From: Chloroflexota bacterium
GTDB taxonomy: Bacteria; Chloroflexota; Limnocylindria; Limnocylindrales; CSP1-4
Reading direction: 5' to 3'
Length of the DNA stretch: 45,741 nucleotides
NCBI GenBank assembly: GCA_003169735.1
Contig: PNAP01000014.1
Coordinates: 1 to 45,741, forward strand
The notes below the pieces were generated by a model. It saw only the letters and a list, made by a program, of their open reading frames with translations, had not been told where the DNA came from and made no database searches. Below, piece by piece: positions 16,405-25,800 of the stretch. The position numbers were made by a program, and so were the translations under genes. The stretch's first letter is position 1. Every line of letters starts with the position of its first letter.

Positions 16405-16947
16405 TCAGGCGGGCATCGGACCCGAGGATGGCACCCGGAAGCCCACCACACTGGCCACGATCGATCCATCGGGCTTCGACGTGAAGAGAAGCGCGGCCAC
16501 CTTGTCGGTTCCGAGGAACGTCACGTAGGCCGTCGGCCCGTCCAGCGCAACCGGGCAGCCTGGGGCGATCGACGCCGGCGGGTTCCCCCAGAACGGTGTG
16601 CCACAGGGAAAGCCGTAGGGGCTGATATCGACGGTAGCGACCGGGTAGCCCAAGGAGGCTACGGCAGTGAGGACGGCCGCTTCCTCGGCCGGGCAGCCTC
16701 CTGGCAGGACTGACGAGGGAGGAACATCAAGGGTCGAGCAACTCATGCTGATTGTCGGGCTTGGGCTCGGTGGTGCCGGCGGCGGCGGGGACGGGGTGAC
16801 GGCTGGAGACCCGCACGCGACGACGAACACGCAGGCAAGAGAGGCGAACGTCAACTTCACGCGTTTCGACGATCCGACATCACGACCCGATCGCGCCGTC
16901 ACTGCGGCGACTCGACGGGCTCTGTGACGAGCCACGGGTCGGCTCAC
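16405..16947 (-). CDS. Small secreted lipoprotein, function unknown
   Basis: 180 aa from the GTG at 16947, which overlaps the upstream stop by four bases (GTGA). A hydrophobic segment ends in a lipobox FVVAC (C46), followed by a Pro/Ser spacer and a compact domain of about 110 residues with five cysteines (SCSTLDV, GGCPAEEA, GFPCGTP, PGCPVALDG), probably disulphide-bonded outside. An internal GTG (MKLTFASLAC) would give a shorter, more typical signal peptide and could be the true start. It is the third gene of a sigma/partner/lipoprotein operon. The family is not recognised. Confidence 0.7.
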   Translation of the reverse strand: MSRPVARHRARRVAAVTARSGRDVGSSKRVKLTFASLACVFVVACGSPAVTPSPPPPAPPSPSPTISMSCSTLDVPPSSVLPGGCPAEEAAVLTAVASLGYPVATVDISPYGFPCGTPFWGNPPASIAPGCPVALDGPTAYVTFLGTDKVAALLFTSKPDGSIVASVVGFRVPSSGPMPA

Positions 16948-18395
16948 GGAGTCGTCAAGTCACTCGGCGCCCACTCGCACGGTCCGGTCGCCGGAGACGT
17001 CGCTCGTTCGACGACCTGGGCGCCCGCCGTGAGGTCGAGCGCGACGGTGCAGCCGTCGTGTGGATCGCCCACCGGCACGGAATGGTCGGTCTTGGCCAGC
17101 CACGCCTTCAGCGTGTAGTGGCCGGCGTCCAGCACGACTGTCTTGCCGAGGTACCCAGCGTGGACGAGTGCGCCGGACGCGTTGTCGACCTCGAAGTAGG
17201 GCGGGTCGGCCTTGCCCGTTAGATCGAGCGAGGTGTACTGGAGGATGAGCAGCGCGGGTGCGTATCCGGGCGCCGACGCGAGCGGCTGCTGCGTGACCAC
17301 GCTGCCATCGTGATCATCGATGATGATCTCCTGGATCGGCGATGTGCCGTTGGCGTCGACATCGCCGGCGATCGATCTCGTGATCCAGACGGCGTGGTCG
17401 GGGTCCGGAGCGAGGCGCGGCTCGATGTCGTCGGCATCGGTCGGGTCCGCCGACTGGATCGACAGGACGTGGCCTGAGTCGGGCAGGAGGGCGGCGACCT
17501 GCTCCTCGACATCGGCCGAGGTGAGCTGTCGACCCTGGGCCTCTTCCAGTTGCACGCCGAGGGCCTGCCCATCGAGCCAGGCGACGCGGTCGATGACGAA
17601 GGTGGTGCGGCAGGTCGAGCGAACGGCGCCGGCGGGACACGCCCAGATGCGGGGGTCACCGGTGTGGCCCACCAGGACGACCGGCACTTCGGTCATCAGC
17701 TGCTCGCCCGGATCGGGACCGGGCACGGATGGCGCTGCATCAGCGGCATGCTCGAGCACCGACCAGATGGGCGTCTCGAGGACGTGCGTGTCAAGGAGTG
17801 GTCCCGTCCGGGGTAGCGTTCCGTACTCCCCACCCAGCGAGTCCGACTTGCTGTAGCGCAGGTGCTGCTCAGTCTCGGTCAGAACGGCGCCATTGCAGTA
17901 CCCCTGCAGGGTGGTGATGTAGGTGCCGGGTATGGCCGGGCACGACAGCAAAGGCCCGGGATCCCAGTAGCCTGCCACGGCGATGGCGCGCCCATCGACC
18001 GATCCACTCGCGATCAAATCGATGGCCTGCGACACCGTGTGGGTCGGCAGGCCGAGTACCTCACCCGGGAACATGGAGGGCGGTGCCGTGCTCGGCGTCG
18101 CGGAGCCCGAAGCGAGCGGTTGTGCCGGCCCGACAGCCTGCTGCGTGGGCGTCGCGCTCGGAGGTCCTGCCGGCACCGCGTCAGTCGGAAGAAGGCGCGA
18201 GCCACCAACGACGACGGCTCCAATCACCGCGACCGTGACGGCTGCCGTGACAAGAGCGCGCAAGGGTGATGGCCGCGACCGTGGCTGCAACCGGGCGGGG
18301 TCCGGGCTGGGCGGCGGCGCCTGCGTCGAACGCCATCGTACTCCGGCATCCGAGAGCAGTCGATCGAGGTCGCGGTCCTCGTCGTGGTCGGTCAC
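16944..18395 (-). CDS. Single-pass membrane partner of the upstream sigma factor, putative anti-sigma
   Basis: 483 aa from the GTG at 18395, which overlaps the sigma stop by four bases (GTGA). About 45 N-terminal residues are cytoplasmic, acidic then Pro-rich, with no HxxxCxxC zinc motif. One transmembrane helix lies at about 47-65 (LVTAAVTVAVIGAVVVGG), then a Ser/Pro linker and an extracytoplasmic region of about 380 residues with scattered cysteines. A longer in-frame extension upstream would overlap the sigma gene almost fully and is rejected. Position and topology argue for an anti-sigma role; the family is not recognised, and a sigma-controlled surface protein is the alternative. Confidence 0.65.
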   Translation of the reverse strand: MTDHDEDRDLDRLLSDAGVRWRSTQAPPPSPDPARLQPRSRPSPLRALVTAAVTVAVIGAVVVGGSRLLPTDAVPAGPPSATPTQQAVGPAQPLASGSATPSTAPPSMFPGEVLGLPTHTVSQAIDLIASGSVDGRAIAVAGYWDPGPLLSCPAIPGTYITTLQGYCNGAVLTETEQHLRYSKSDSLGGEYGTLPRTGPLLDTHVLETPIWSVLEHAADAAPSVPGPDPGEQLMTEVPVVLVGHTGDPRIWACPAGAVRSTCRTTFVIDRVAWLDGQALGVQLEEAQGRQLTSADVEEQVAALLPDSGHVLSIQSADPTDADDIEPRLAPDPDHAVWITRSIAGDVDANGTSPIQEIIIDDHDGSVVTQQPLASAPGYAPALLILQYTSLDLTGKADPPYFEVDNASGALVHAGYLGKTVVLDAGHYTLKAWLAKTDHSVPVGDPHDGCTVALDLTAGAQVVERATSPATGPCEWAPSDLTTP

Positions 18396-18916
18396 GGAAG
18401 GACCTCGAGGAAGGAGCGAAGGTGCCGTCGCGCATCGGACAAGGTCGACTTGACGGTCCCTTCCGAGCACCGCATCACGGCGGCTGTCTCGTTGACCGAC
18501 AGACCTGCGAAGTAGTAACAGTCGACCGCGAGCCGCTGCCGCTTCGGCAGGCGCCGGACGGCGGTCTCGATATCCAGGTGATCTTCGGCAACATCCGATC
18601 GCACTCCGACTTCGAAGCGGATCGGGAACCACCGCCGCCGTGCGGACTTGCGGGCCTCATTGGCGGTGATGGCGAGCAGCCAGGCGGCCGGAGTGCCTCG
18701 GTCGGGGTCAAACTGGGATCGCTTCTGCCACGCCTTCGACAGTGCTTCCTGGACGACGTCGTCCGAGCTCGTTCCGGAGGTCAATCGAGCCGCAAGCCGA
18801 GTCATCGCCGGCAGGACCGGCCGGACCCATTCGACGAACTCGGCCTGATCGGCAAGCCGGTCACCCGTCAGGGATCCCTCGGTCATGTCGGCTGGGCTCT
18901 TCATCATTGCGATCAC
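18392..18916 (-). CDS. ECF RNA polymerase sigma factor
   Basis: 174 aa. Region 2 (about residues 27-95: VRPVLPAMTRLAARLTSG, DDVVQEALSKAWQKRSQFD, GTPAAWLLAITANEARK) and region 4 (about 118-170, with LSVNETAAVMRCSEGTVKST) are both complete. Several starts are possible: GTG 18916, ATG 18907 or a later ATG. TATACC lies just upstream on the minus strand and could be the -10 of a leaderless or near-leaderless transcript. It leads a three-gene operon with the membrane partner and a lipoprotein. The next gene upstream is convergent in function but not in strand, and a 62-base gap holds the promoter. Confidence 0.9.
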   Translation of the reverse strand: MIAMMKSPADMTEGSLTGDRLADQAEFVEWVRPVLPAMTRLAARLTSGTSSDDVVQEALSKAWQKRSQFDPDRGTPAAWLLAITANEARKSARRRWFPIRFEVGVRSDVAEDHLDIETAVRRLPKRQRLAVDCYYFAGLSVNETAAVMRCSEGTVKSTLSDARRHLRSFLEVLP

Positions 18917-18978
18917 ACTTGGTATATCCGCCGCGACCGCTTTCGGTTGGGTCGGTCAGTGACAGGCGCCGGGACCGA

Positions 18979-20238
18979 TCAGAAGAACGTCGAGCACCAG
19001 GGCGGATCGAGGGTGGCGAAGAGGGCGTCGGCTTCTGCGAGGGCGCCACGGCGATGCTCATCGGCGCCGCCGTTGGCGAGGATGGCATCACGCAGGCGCG
19101 TCCCACCCAGGTACGCGGCACTGAGTGCGGCAACGTCAAGCGTCAGATCGGCGGCACGCTTCGTCGGTTTGCACGTCGCGCCGGCCAGGTTGGCGTCCAG
19201 CGCCACGCGCGTCCGCGTTTCGCCCGACGTGCCTCTGCCCTCGACGGACTCGATCACGAGCGCGCCCTCGCGCTCGTAGCCGCGCGCGGCAAGCGCTCCC
19301 GGCACATCGATCAGCTTGACCCACAGCCCATCGCCAGTTCCGGAGACATCGGCGGCACGGGCGTTGACGAGCAGCCAGGGCAGGCGCTCGGCCGGGGAGC
19401 GTCGTTCGGCCTTGATGCTCCCGACCCAGTCCATGTTGGCCAGGAACTGCCACAGCGCCAGGTAGGCCGCGTCGGTGAGGGCGTGGAGCTCGTCGAGCTC
19501 GACGACGCTGCGCGGTTGGCCCTTGGTCCACTTCTCCTGGGCGCGATACCGGACGTAGCCGTCCACGGCTCCGGCGGCGTCTCGATGCAGCGCGATGAAA
19601 CCCTTCCACGTCGGCCCCCAACCCGACTCGAGGAGTCCGACATCATATTGCCACGTGTACTCGCGACGGGAGATCTCTCCGGGCTGGCGGAGGCGCCACG
19701 CATCGAAGACCGCGCGCATCGACTCCGCGACCTCGAAGGACGGCTTGACGAGTTCCACCGAACCGGTCGCTGCCTCGTGGAACCGCACCCCGACCGGATC
19801 GAGCGTCCACGTCGCGTGTGTGACGGCCGGGCCGTATCCGAAACGACCGTAGATCGGGTACTCGGCGGCGTAGAGCAGTGCGACCGTCTCGCCGCGATCA
19901 CGCGATGCGGCATGATCGGCCGCTGCCATTCGGCTCAGGATGCCGCGACGCCGGTGCGTCGGCCGGACACCGACCGTGGTGACCGCCGAACCCGGCGCCC
20001 GCCCACTTCCGGGCAGGGTCAACTCGGTCGCCCAGCTGCGCCAGCAGCCGACGACCGTGTCACCCTCGAACGCGCCCCATATGCGCCAGTAATCCCAGCG
20101 AGGCCGCACCTCCTGAGCGATCTTGGCCGAGTCGAAGCGCTCGAGGAATGCCGTCCCGAGGGCGTCGAACCATGCAACCGTCTCGTCGGGCTGGATGAGG
20201 CGGATGTCGAACGATGGGTCCGCGGTCTGCGTCTTCAC
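18979..20238 (-). CDS. Eis-like GNAT N-acetyltransferase
   Basis: 419 aa from the GTG at 20238. Residues 1-150 are a GNAT domain with the acetyl-CoA loop VGVRPTHRRRGILSRM. A second GNAT-like domain follows, then a C-terminal SCP2-like domain. The protein ends in STFF; in Eis proteins the C-terminal carboxylate acts in catalysis, and a terminal Phe is typical. Eis enzymes acetylate amines at several positions, including aminoglycosides and polyamines. The real substrate here is unknown. It is monocistronic or co-transcribed with the sigma operon downstream (62-base gap). Confidence 0.88.
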   Translation of the reverse strand: MKTQTADPSFDIRLIQPDETVAWFDALGTAFLERFDSAKIAQEVRPRWDYWRIWGAFEGDTVVGCWRSWATELTLPGSGRAPGSAVTTVGVRPTHRRRGILSRMAAADHAASRDRGETVALLYAAEYPIYGRFGYGPAVTHATWTLDPVGVRFHEAATGSVELVKPSFEVAESMRAVFDAWRLRQPGEISRREYTWQYDVGLLESGWGPTWKGFIALHRDAAGAVDGYVRYRAQEKWTKGQPRSVVELDELHALTDAAYLALWQFLANMDWVGSIKAERRSPAERLPWLLVNARAADVSGTGDGLWVKLIDVPGALAARGYEREGALVIESVEGRGTSGETRTRVALDANLAGATCKPTKRAADLTLDVAALSAAYLGGTRLRDAILANGGADEHRRGALAEADALFATLDPPWCSTFF

Positions 20239-20272
20239 CCGGTTATCGTGCCACGGCGAACGTGGTACGAGG

Positions 20273-20734
20273 TCATGACGCCGCGCCGGAGGGGTTCGGC
20301 CGAAGCTCGGAGAGGATCTTCTGCTCGAGCTCGAGGATCTGCTTCTCCAGCCCGGCGACCTTCTGGAGGATCTCGGTGTTGCCCGTCAGCAGTTTCTCGT
20401 TCTGCTCCTCCTCGACGTCGGACTGCGACGCCGCGTGCTCCAGCGTCATGCGGTCGCGCATCACCTGCCGATTCCCCGCCAGCAGGATGAGCGGCGCGGC
20501 GTACGCGGCCTGGGTCGAGAAGGCGAGGTTGAGCAGGATGAACGGATACGGGTCGAAGTGGAAGAACAGGATCACGTTCCCGGTCAACCAGATGACAACG
20601 AAGATGCTCTGAATGACCAGGAAGCGCCAACTGCCGATGAACGCCGTCGCGGCATCGGCGACGCGCGGGCCGAGATCCGCCTCGCTCTGGGCCATCTGCT
20701 GATTGACCGGGTGACGGTACTTCGGCTGCGCCAT
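20273..20734 (-). CDS. DUF1003 membrane protein
   Basis: 153 aa from the ATG at 20732-20734, which has a strong ribosome binding site (GAGGAGG, six bases upstream). Two transmembrane helices (about residues 38-56 and 62-85) flank the family core (GSWRFLVIQSIFVVIW and DPYPFILLNLAFS), and QAAYAAPLILLAGNRQ follows. The C-terminal 50 residues form a Glu/Leu coiled coil (VAGLEKQILELEQKIL). The function of DUF1003 is not known. It is the last gene after the ABC operon, with a gap of 35 bases. Confidence 0.9.
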   Translation of the reverse strand: MAQPKYRHPVNQQMAQSEADLGPRVADAATAFIGSWRFLVIQSIFVVIWLTGNVILFFHFDPYPFILLNLAFSTQAAYAAPLILLAGNRQVMRDRMTLEHAASQSDVEEEQNEKLLTGNTEILQKVAGLEKQILELEQKILSELRPNPSGAAS

Positions 20735-20769
20735 GGAGCCTCCTCTTCGCTGCGCGGCGGGCGCCCGGC

Positions 20770-21582
20770 TCATGCCGATGCGCCCGAGTAGTGCTTCAGC
20801 CCGAACCGCCAGAACCAGCGCGTGAACGCCAGCAGCGCGATGGCGAAGCCAGCCGCCAACGCCAACGTCTCGACCGTCAGCCGACCGGTCAGCGCCTCGG
20901 CCGGAACGGTCACCGCGAAGGCGACCGGCACGAGATAGGTGAGGCTGATGGCCAGCCAGCCGGGATAGATGGTGACGGGCCAACGACCCGACTGATAGAC
21001 ACCCTCGAACAGCTCGGCGATCTGGTCCATGCGCACGACCCAGAAGGCTCCCGTCGTCAAGATCAGCCAGAAGCAGTAGATCATCAGGGCGCCGAGCAGC
21101 AGCGCCAGCGCGAAGACGAACGGATCGGCCACGGTGATGCCGGTCTGGAGCTGGCTCACGGCGTAGGCCAGCACGCCCGCGCCGATGACCACGTCGACCG
21201 CCCGCCAGATGCGGAACTCGCGGACGCTCACCAGGACCTGGGAATCGTCCGGTTTGGTCAGGGTGAAGTCGAGCGTGCCCCGCCGCACATCGTCCATCAG
21301 CCGCTCCATGTTGGGTTGGATGGCCATGCCGATGATGCCGCCCATCAGGAAGTGGACGCCCATCACCGCCAGCAGCTCGGCATGGGTCCAACCGTTCAGC
21401 TCCCCGGTCTGGCTGAAGACAAGCGCCAACACCGCCAGCCCGGTGCCGAGCGCGATGGCCGACTGGAAGATCTGGACGATGAAGTTGGCGCGGTACTGGA
21501 GCTCGTTCATGGCGCCAACGCGGAAGAAGACCCAGAACAGGCGGAGGGTGCGCAGCGGCCCGCCACGCGTCGGCATGGTCAA
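20770..21582 (-). CDS. ABC transporter permease, COG3694 type
   Basis: 270 aa with six hydrophobic segments, an ABC-2-like permease of the kind that pairs with COG4587 permeases and COG4586 ATPases. Family signs are the N-terminal ELQYRANFIVQIFQS and the central RRGTLDFTLTKP. It overlaps the preceding permease stop by four bases (ATGA). With the two upstream genes it forms a heterodimeric exporter of unknown substrate; such sets have been linked to drug or antibiotic efflux and to envelope traffic. Confidence 0.85.
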   Translation of the reverse strand: MTMPTRGGPLRTLRLFWVFFRVGAMNELQYRANFIVQIFQSAIALGTGLAVLALVFSQTGELNGWTHAELLAVMGVHFLMGGIIGMAIQPNMERLMDDVRRGTLDFTLTKPDDSQVLVSVREFRIWRAVDVVIGAGVLAYAVSQLQTGITVADPFVFALALLLGALMIYCFWLILTTGAFWVVRMDQIAELFEGVYQSGRWPVTIYPGWLAISLTYLVPVAFAVTVPAEALTGRLTVETLALAAGFAIALLAFTRWFWRFGLKHYSGASA

Positions 21583-22420
21583 TTCCCGACCGCGCCGTAC
21601 TTGCGCACCGCGAATCGCCAGACGATGCGCACCACCACCGACCCGAGCACGATCCAGAACAGCTGCATGGCCAGGCCCGCGTACAGGTCCTGGTCGCTGA
21701 GGTTGCCGACGAGCGCCTCGATCGGGAAGTAGAAGCTGTACTTGAACGGCAGCACGTCAGCGAGACGCTGCGCCCAGTCCGGCATCAGGGTCAGTGGCAC
21801 GAGGCGTCCGGAGAGAAGCAATTCGGCGGTGATGAAGAGCTCGAAGATCGGGCCCACGCGCGTCGTCCAGAAGGTGATCATCCCGACCGTCCAGTAGAAG
21901 ACCGAGCGGATGAGGTAGGCGCCCCAGATGGCCAGGCCGAAGACGGCGATGTCGAGCGGGGTCGGGTCGATGACAGGGTGGAACAGCAGCCCGAGCACGA
22001 ATGCGATGGGCAGCCACAGGACGATGACCACGAACTTCCAGCCGGCGAAGTAGCCGAGATCCCAGGTGATGGGATGGATCGGTCGCAGCAACATCCCGGA
22101 GAGCTCACCCTGGCGGATGCGCTCCTCCCAGCCGTAGGGCGTGAAGATGATGTTCATGTTCCGGACGAGCGTCCAGACGATGTAGTACGCGGCGAAGTCG
22201 CCGGCGGTGATGCCGTCGACCTGGCCGCCCTGCTGGTTGGCGATGGTCGTCCAGACGACGAGATAGATCACCGGCTCGGCGACCATGCCGATCATGTACA
22301 GGTAGTTGCCGACGCGGTACTGGAACTGCTCGACGATGGCGATGCGGATCTCGGTCAGATAGACATCGACCAGGGCGCGGGCGCTGGCGATGGCGCGGAC
22401 CCCGACGGACGCGCGGGCGA

Positions 22421-22424
<4 letters not shown>
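21579..22424 (-). CDS. ABC transporter permease, COG4587 type
   Basis: 281 aa, about six transmembrane segments. Family segments include EIRIAIVEQFQYRVGNYLYM near the N terminus and the central RQGELSGMLLRPIHP coupling-helix region. Its start overlaps the ATPase stop by four bases, and its stop overlaps the next permease start by four. The three genes make one complete transporter. Confidence 0.87.
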
Positions 22425-23448
<1,024 letters not shown>

Positions 23449-23452
<4 letters not shown>

Positions 23453-24717
23453 GCGGGGCTCTCGGCGGCGGCGCTGGCTGCGGCCCTGGTTGCGATGGCC
23501 GCCAGGACGGTCGCCAGTCGCTGGTGATCGGCGAGCTCGTTGTAGCGCTGCGCCGAGAGCCGGATGAGGCGCAATGGCACGCGCGCGGGCTGGGTCTGCG
23601 GCGGCCAGGTGTAGATCGGGACCTGGATGGCGTGGCGTTCCAGAAGCAGCGAGTGCAGGGGATCCAGCGGCAGCGTGTCGTCCGGATCGCCGTGTTCGGA
23701 ACGATCGGCGATCGGAGGGAGGCCATCCGGAACGCGGACGGCGGCCATGGCGCCGAGCATCTCGTCCGGAGCCATCGCGGGTGTACCGAGCGCAGCCGCG
23801 ATGGCGTCGCGACCGGCCAGGCAGAGCGCTCGGTTGGCCGCCATCAATCCGGGCCAGCCGTCCGCGTCGAGGCTGGCGATGAACTCGATCGCGGTCGGCA
23901 GCGCGAGATAGGCCGATGGGTCGGCCGTGCCGGTCCAATCGAACTCCAGGCGGAATCTCGACCGGTCGCGCCGCGGCGAATTCGCGCCGTGGGACGTGAC
24001 CAATGGGCGGATGCGGTCGCGGCGGTCGCTCCGGACGTGGAGGAAGCCGCTGCCCTTCGGGCCGCACAGCCACTTGTGGCAATTGCCGGCGTAGTAGGCC
24101 GCTCCCAGGCGCGCCACATCGAGCGGCACCATCCCCGGAGCGTGGGCGCCGTCCACCAGCGTATCCACGCCGCGCGCCGCGAGCTCCGGGATCAACCGCT
24201 CAAGCGGCAGGATGATGGCGGTCGCGCTGGTGACGTGGCTGATCATCGCCAGCCGCGTCCGGCGCGTGACCGCGGACAGGATGGCGTCGATGACCTCATC
24301 GGGTGATCCGATCGGGAACGGGACGGCGGCCACGACCACATTCGCGCGCCGGGCCGCGGCCACGCGCCGCGCGGCATTCAAGGTCGCGTTGTACTCGTGG
24401 TCGGTGGTCAGGATCTCGTCGCCTTCCTCGAGCATCGGCGCGATCGAACTCAGGACGGTGTTGATGGCGGTCGTGGCGTTGGGGATGAACGCGAGGTCCT
24501 CGGGGTCGGCTCCGATGAACCGGCCGACCTCGGCGCGCGCCCTGTCGAGGGCCGGCTCGAGCTCCGTGTCCATGAAGTGGACCGGGTCGCGTTCCATCCG
24601 CTCGCGCCACGCGGCTTGGGCGTCGAGCACCGGACGTGGGCACGCCCCGAACGAGCCATGGTTCAGGAACGTGAGGCCCGGGTCCAGGAGCCAGTGCTTG
24701 GCGAAGGCGCGATCCAT
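23449..24717 (-). CDS. Class V aminotransferase, isopenicillin-N-epimerase-like
   Basis: 422 aa, fold type I PLP enzyme. K215 in GNCHKWLCGPKG should bind PLP, D189 and H192 in LVDGAHAPG contact the cofactor, and FLNHGSFG near the N terminus is typical of the isopenicillin-N-epimerase-like/CsdA-like branch. The start ATG 24717 is supported by the family N terminus (DRAFAKHWLLDPGLTFLNHG) and by CACACT seven bases upstream (leaderless). A frame opening to 25146 overlaps the SRAP gene and is rejected. Translationally coupled to the ABC exporter, so it may modify or make the exported compound; whether it acts as epimerase, lyase or desulfurase is open. Confidence 0.88.
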
Positions 24718-24789
24718 CTCGCGAAGTGTGCAACACGCAGCCCCGCGAAGTGCCGGTGCCTGACGCGATCCTGTGCGACGATCGCCGGC
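24718..24789. promoter_or_regulatory. Divergent promoter region, aminotransferase/ABC operon and SRAP gene
   Basis: Leftward CACACT (complement of 24725-24730) is seven bases before the ATG at 24717. Rightward GACGAT (24777-24782) is seven bases before the ATG at 24790. Both match the NANNNT leaderless pattern of this window but lack the first T, so these calls are weaker than those for cbs or lgt. Confidence 0.4.
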
Positions 24790-25446
24790 ATGTGCGGACG
24801 GATGACGCAGCAGACCTCCCCTTCCGACGTGGCCCGCATCTTCGATGCCGAGGTGCGCGAGGACGAGCCCTTCGTGCCGAGCTACAACGTCGCGCCGACC
24901 GACCCGGTCACGGTCGTCCTGCAACGCGACGATGGGCGGGCCGTCGAACGACACCGCTGGGGACTCATCCCCGCCTGGGCGAACGACCCTCGTGACGGCG
25001 CGCGGATGATCAACGCCCGCGCCGAGACCGTCGAGACCAGCCCCGCATTCCGGGTGGCGTTTCGCAAGCGCCGCTGCATCGTCCCCGCTGACGGTTTCTA
25101 CGAGTGGCAGCGGCGCGACGGGAAGCGGCAGCCGTGGTTCATCCATCCGTCGTGCTCGGTCGTCACGACGCGCGCGAACGACCAGATGGCGTCACTCCAC
25201 GATCGGATGCCGGTCATCCTCGAACGCGACGCCTGGTGGCACTGGCTCGACCCGGCCGAAAGCGATCTGGCTTTCCTCCAGAGCCTGCTCGAGCCCGCAC
25301 CGGACGACAGCCTCGCGCTCTACCCCGTCTCGACGCGCGTCAACAGCGTGCGCAACAACGGCCCCGAGCTGATCGAACCTCTGGTCTCCGCAGCAGCCGA
25401 GACCGACACGAAGCCGCACAACGGACAGCAGACGCTCTTCGGGTAG
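24790..25446 (+). CDS. SRAP (YedK/HMCES) abasic-site protein with an internal deletion
   Basis: 218 aa. SRAP proteins form a thiazolidine crosslink to abasic sites in single-stranded DNA through Cys2. Visible here: C2, N75 (MINARAE), E105 (DGFYEW) and H137 (LHDRMPVIL). In E. coli YedK the equivalent His is, from memory, residue 160, so about 23 residues are missing between E105 and the His. The gap falls directly after WFIHP, where the family normally has a segment containing AGLW. The frame is intact, so this is either a real in-frame deletion or a divergent subfamily. All catalytic residues remain. Confidence 0.9.
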   Translation: MCGRMTQQTSPSDVARIFDAEVREDEPFVPSYNVAPTDPVTVVLQRDDGRAVERHRWGLIPAWANDPRDGARMINARAETVETSPAFRVAFRKRRCIVPADGFYEWQRRDGKRQPWFIHPSCSVVTTRANDQMASLHDRMPVILERDAWWHWLDPAESDLAFLQSLLEPAPDDSLALYPVSTRVNSVRNNGPELIEPLVSAAAETDTKPHNGQQTLFG

Positions 25447-25458
25447 GGAGGGCGCCAG

Positions 25459-25464
25459 TAGACT
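25459..25464 (+). promoter_or_regulatory. Leaderless -10 box of the barstar gene
   Basis: TAGACT ends six bases before the ATG at 25471, in the 24-base gap after the SRAP gene. The barstar gene therefore probably has its own promoter. Confidence 0.5.
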
Positions 25465-25470
25465 CCGCGA

Positions 25471-25800
25471 ATGGCAATCATCCGGGTGTTACTCGATGGC
25501 GTCTCGGATTGGGATTCGCTCCATGCCGCCCTCGCGGATGCTCTGGGATTTCCTGACTACTACGGACGGAACGGCCACGCGTTCATCGACTGCCTCACCG
25601 ATATCACGCACGGCTGGGACGTCCCCCCGATGCTGGTCGATGGCGAAACGCTCACCATCGACCTCGGCGACACAAACAGGCGCGAGGAGGCATTCCGCGA
25701 GAAGACGGACGCGGTGTGCGCCTGGGTCGCCTTCGTGAACTGGAGAGACATGGCTGAAGGTCTGCCAGCGCGGTTGCTTGTCTCAAGCTTTGGTCGGTGA
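25471..25800 (+). CDS. Barstar-family protein (orphan)
   Basis: 109 aa. The segment DWDSLHAALADALGFPDYYGRNGHAFIDCLTDI is given in parts here (DWDSLHAALADALGFP, then DYYGRNGHAF, then IDCLTDI); it matches the helix 1-2 region of barstar, with the conserved YGRN. Barstar inhibits barnase-type ribonucleases, and relatives are immunity proteins for polymorphic toxins. No barnase-like or other RNase toxin gene is adjacent: the flanks are SRAP and a non-coding element. It has its own leaderless start. It may be a solitary immunity gene or have another role. Confidence 0.88.
   Translation: MAIIRVLLDGVSDWDSLHAALADALGFPDYYGRNGHAFIDCLTDITHGWDVPPMLVDGETLTIDLGDTNRREEAFREKTDAVCAWVAFVNWRDMAEGLPARLLVSSFGR

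Noticed and set aside
23453-24082. N-terminal extension of the ABC ATPase
   Set aside because: Arg/His/Pro-rich shadow of the aminotransferase; the GTG at 23452 overlaps the upstream stop as in the rest of the operon.
24718-25146. N-terminal extension of the aminotransferase gene
   Set aside because: It would overlap the SRAP gene on the other strand, has no family similarity, and the ATG at 24717 has a promoter-like box and the family N terminus.
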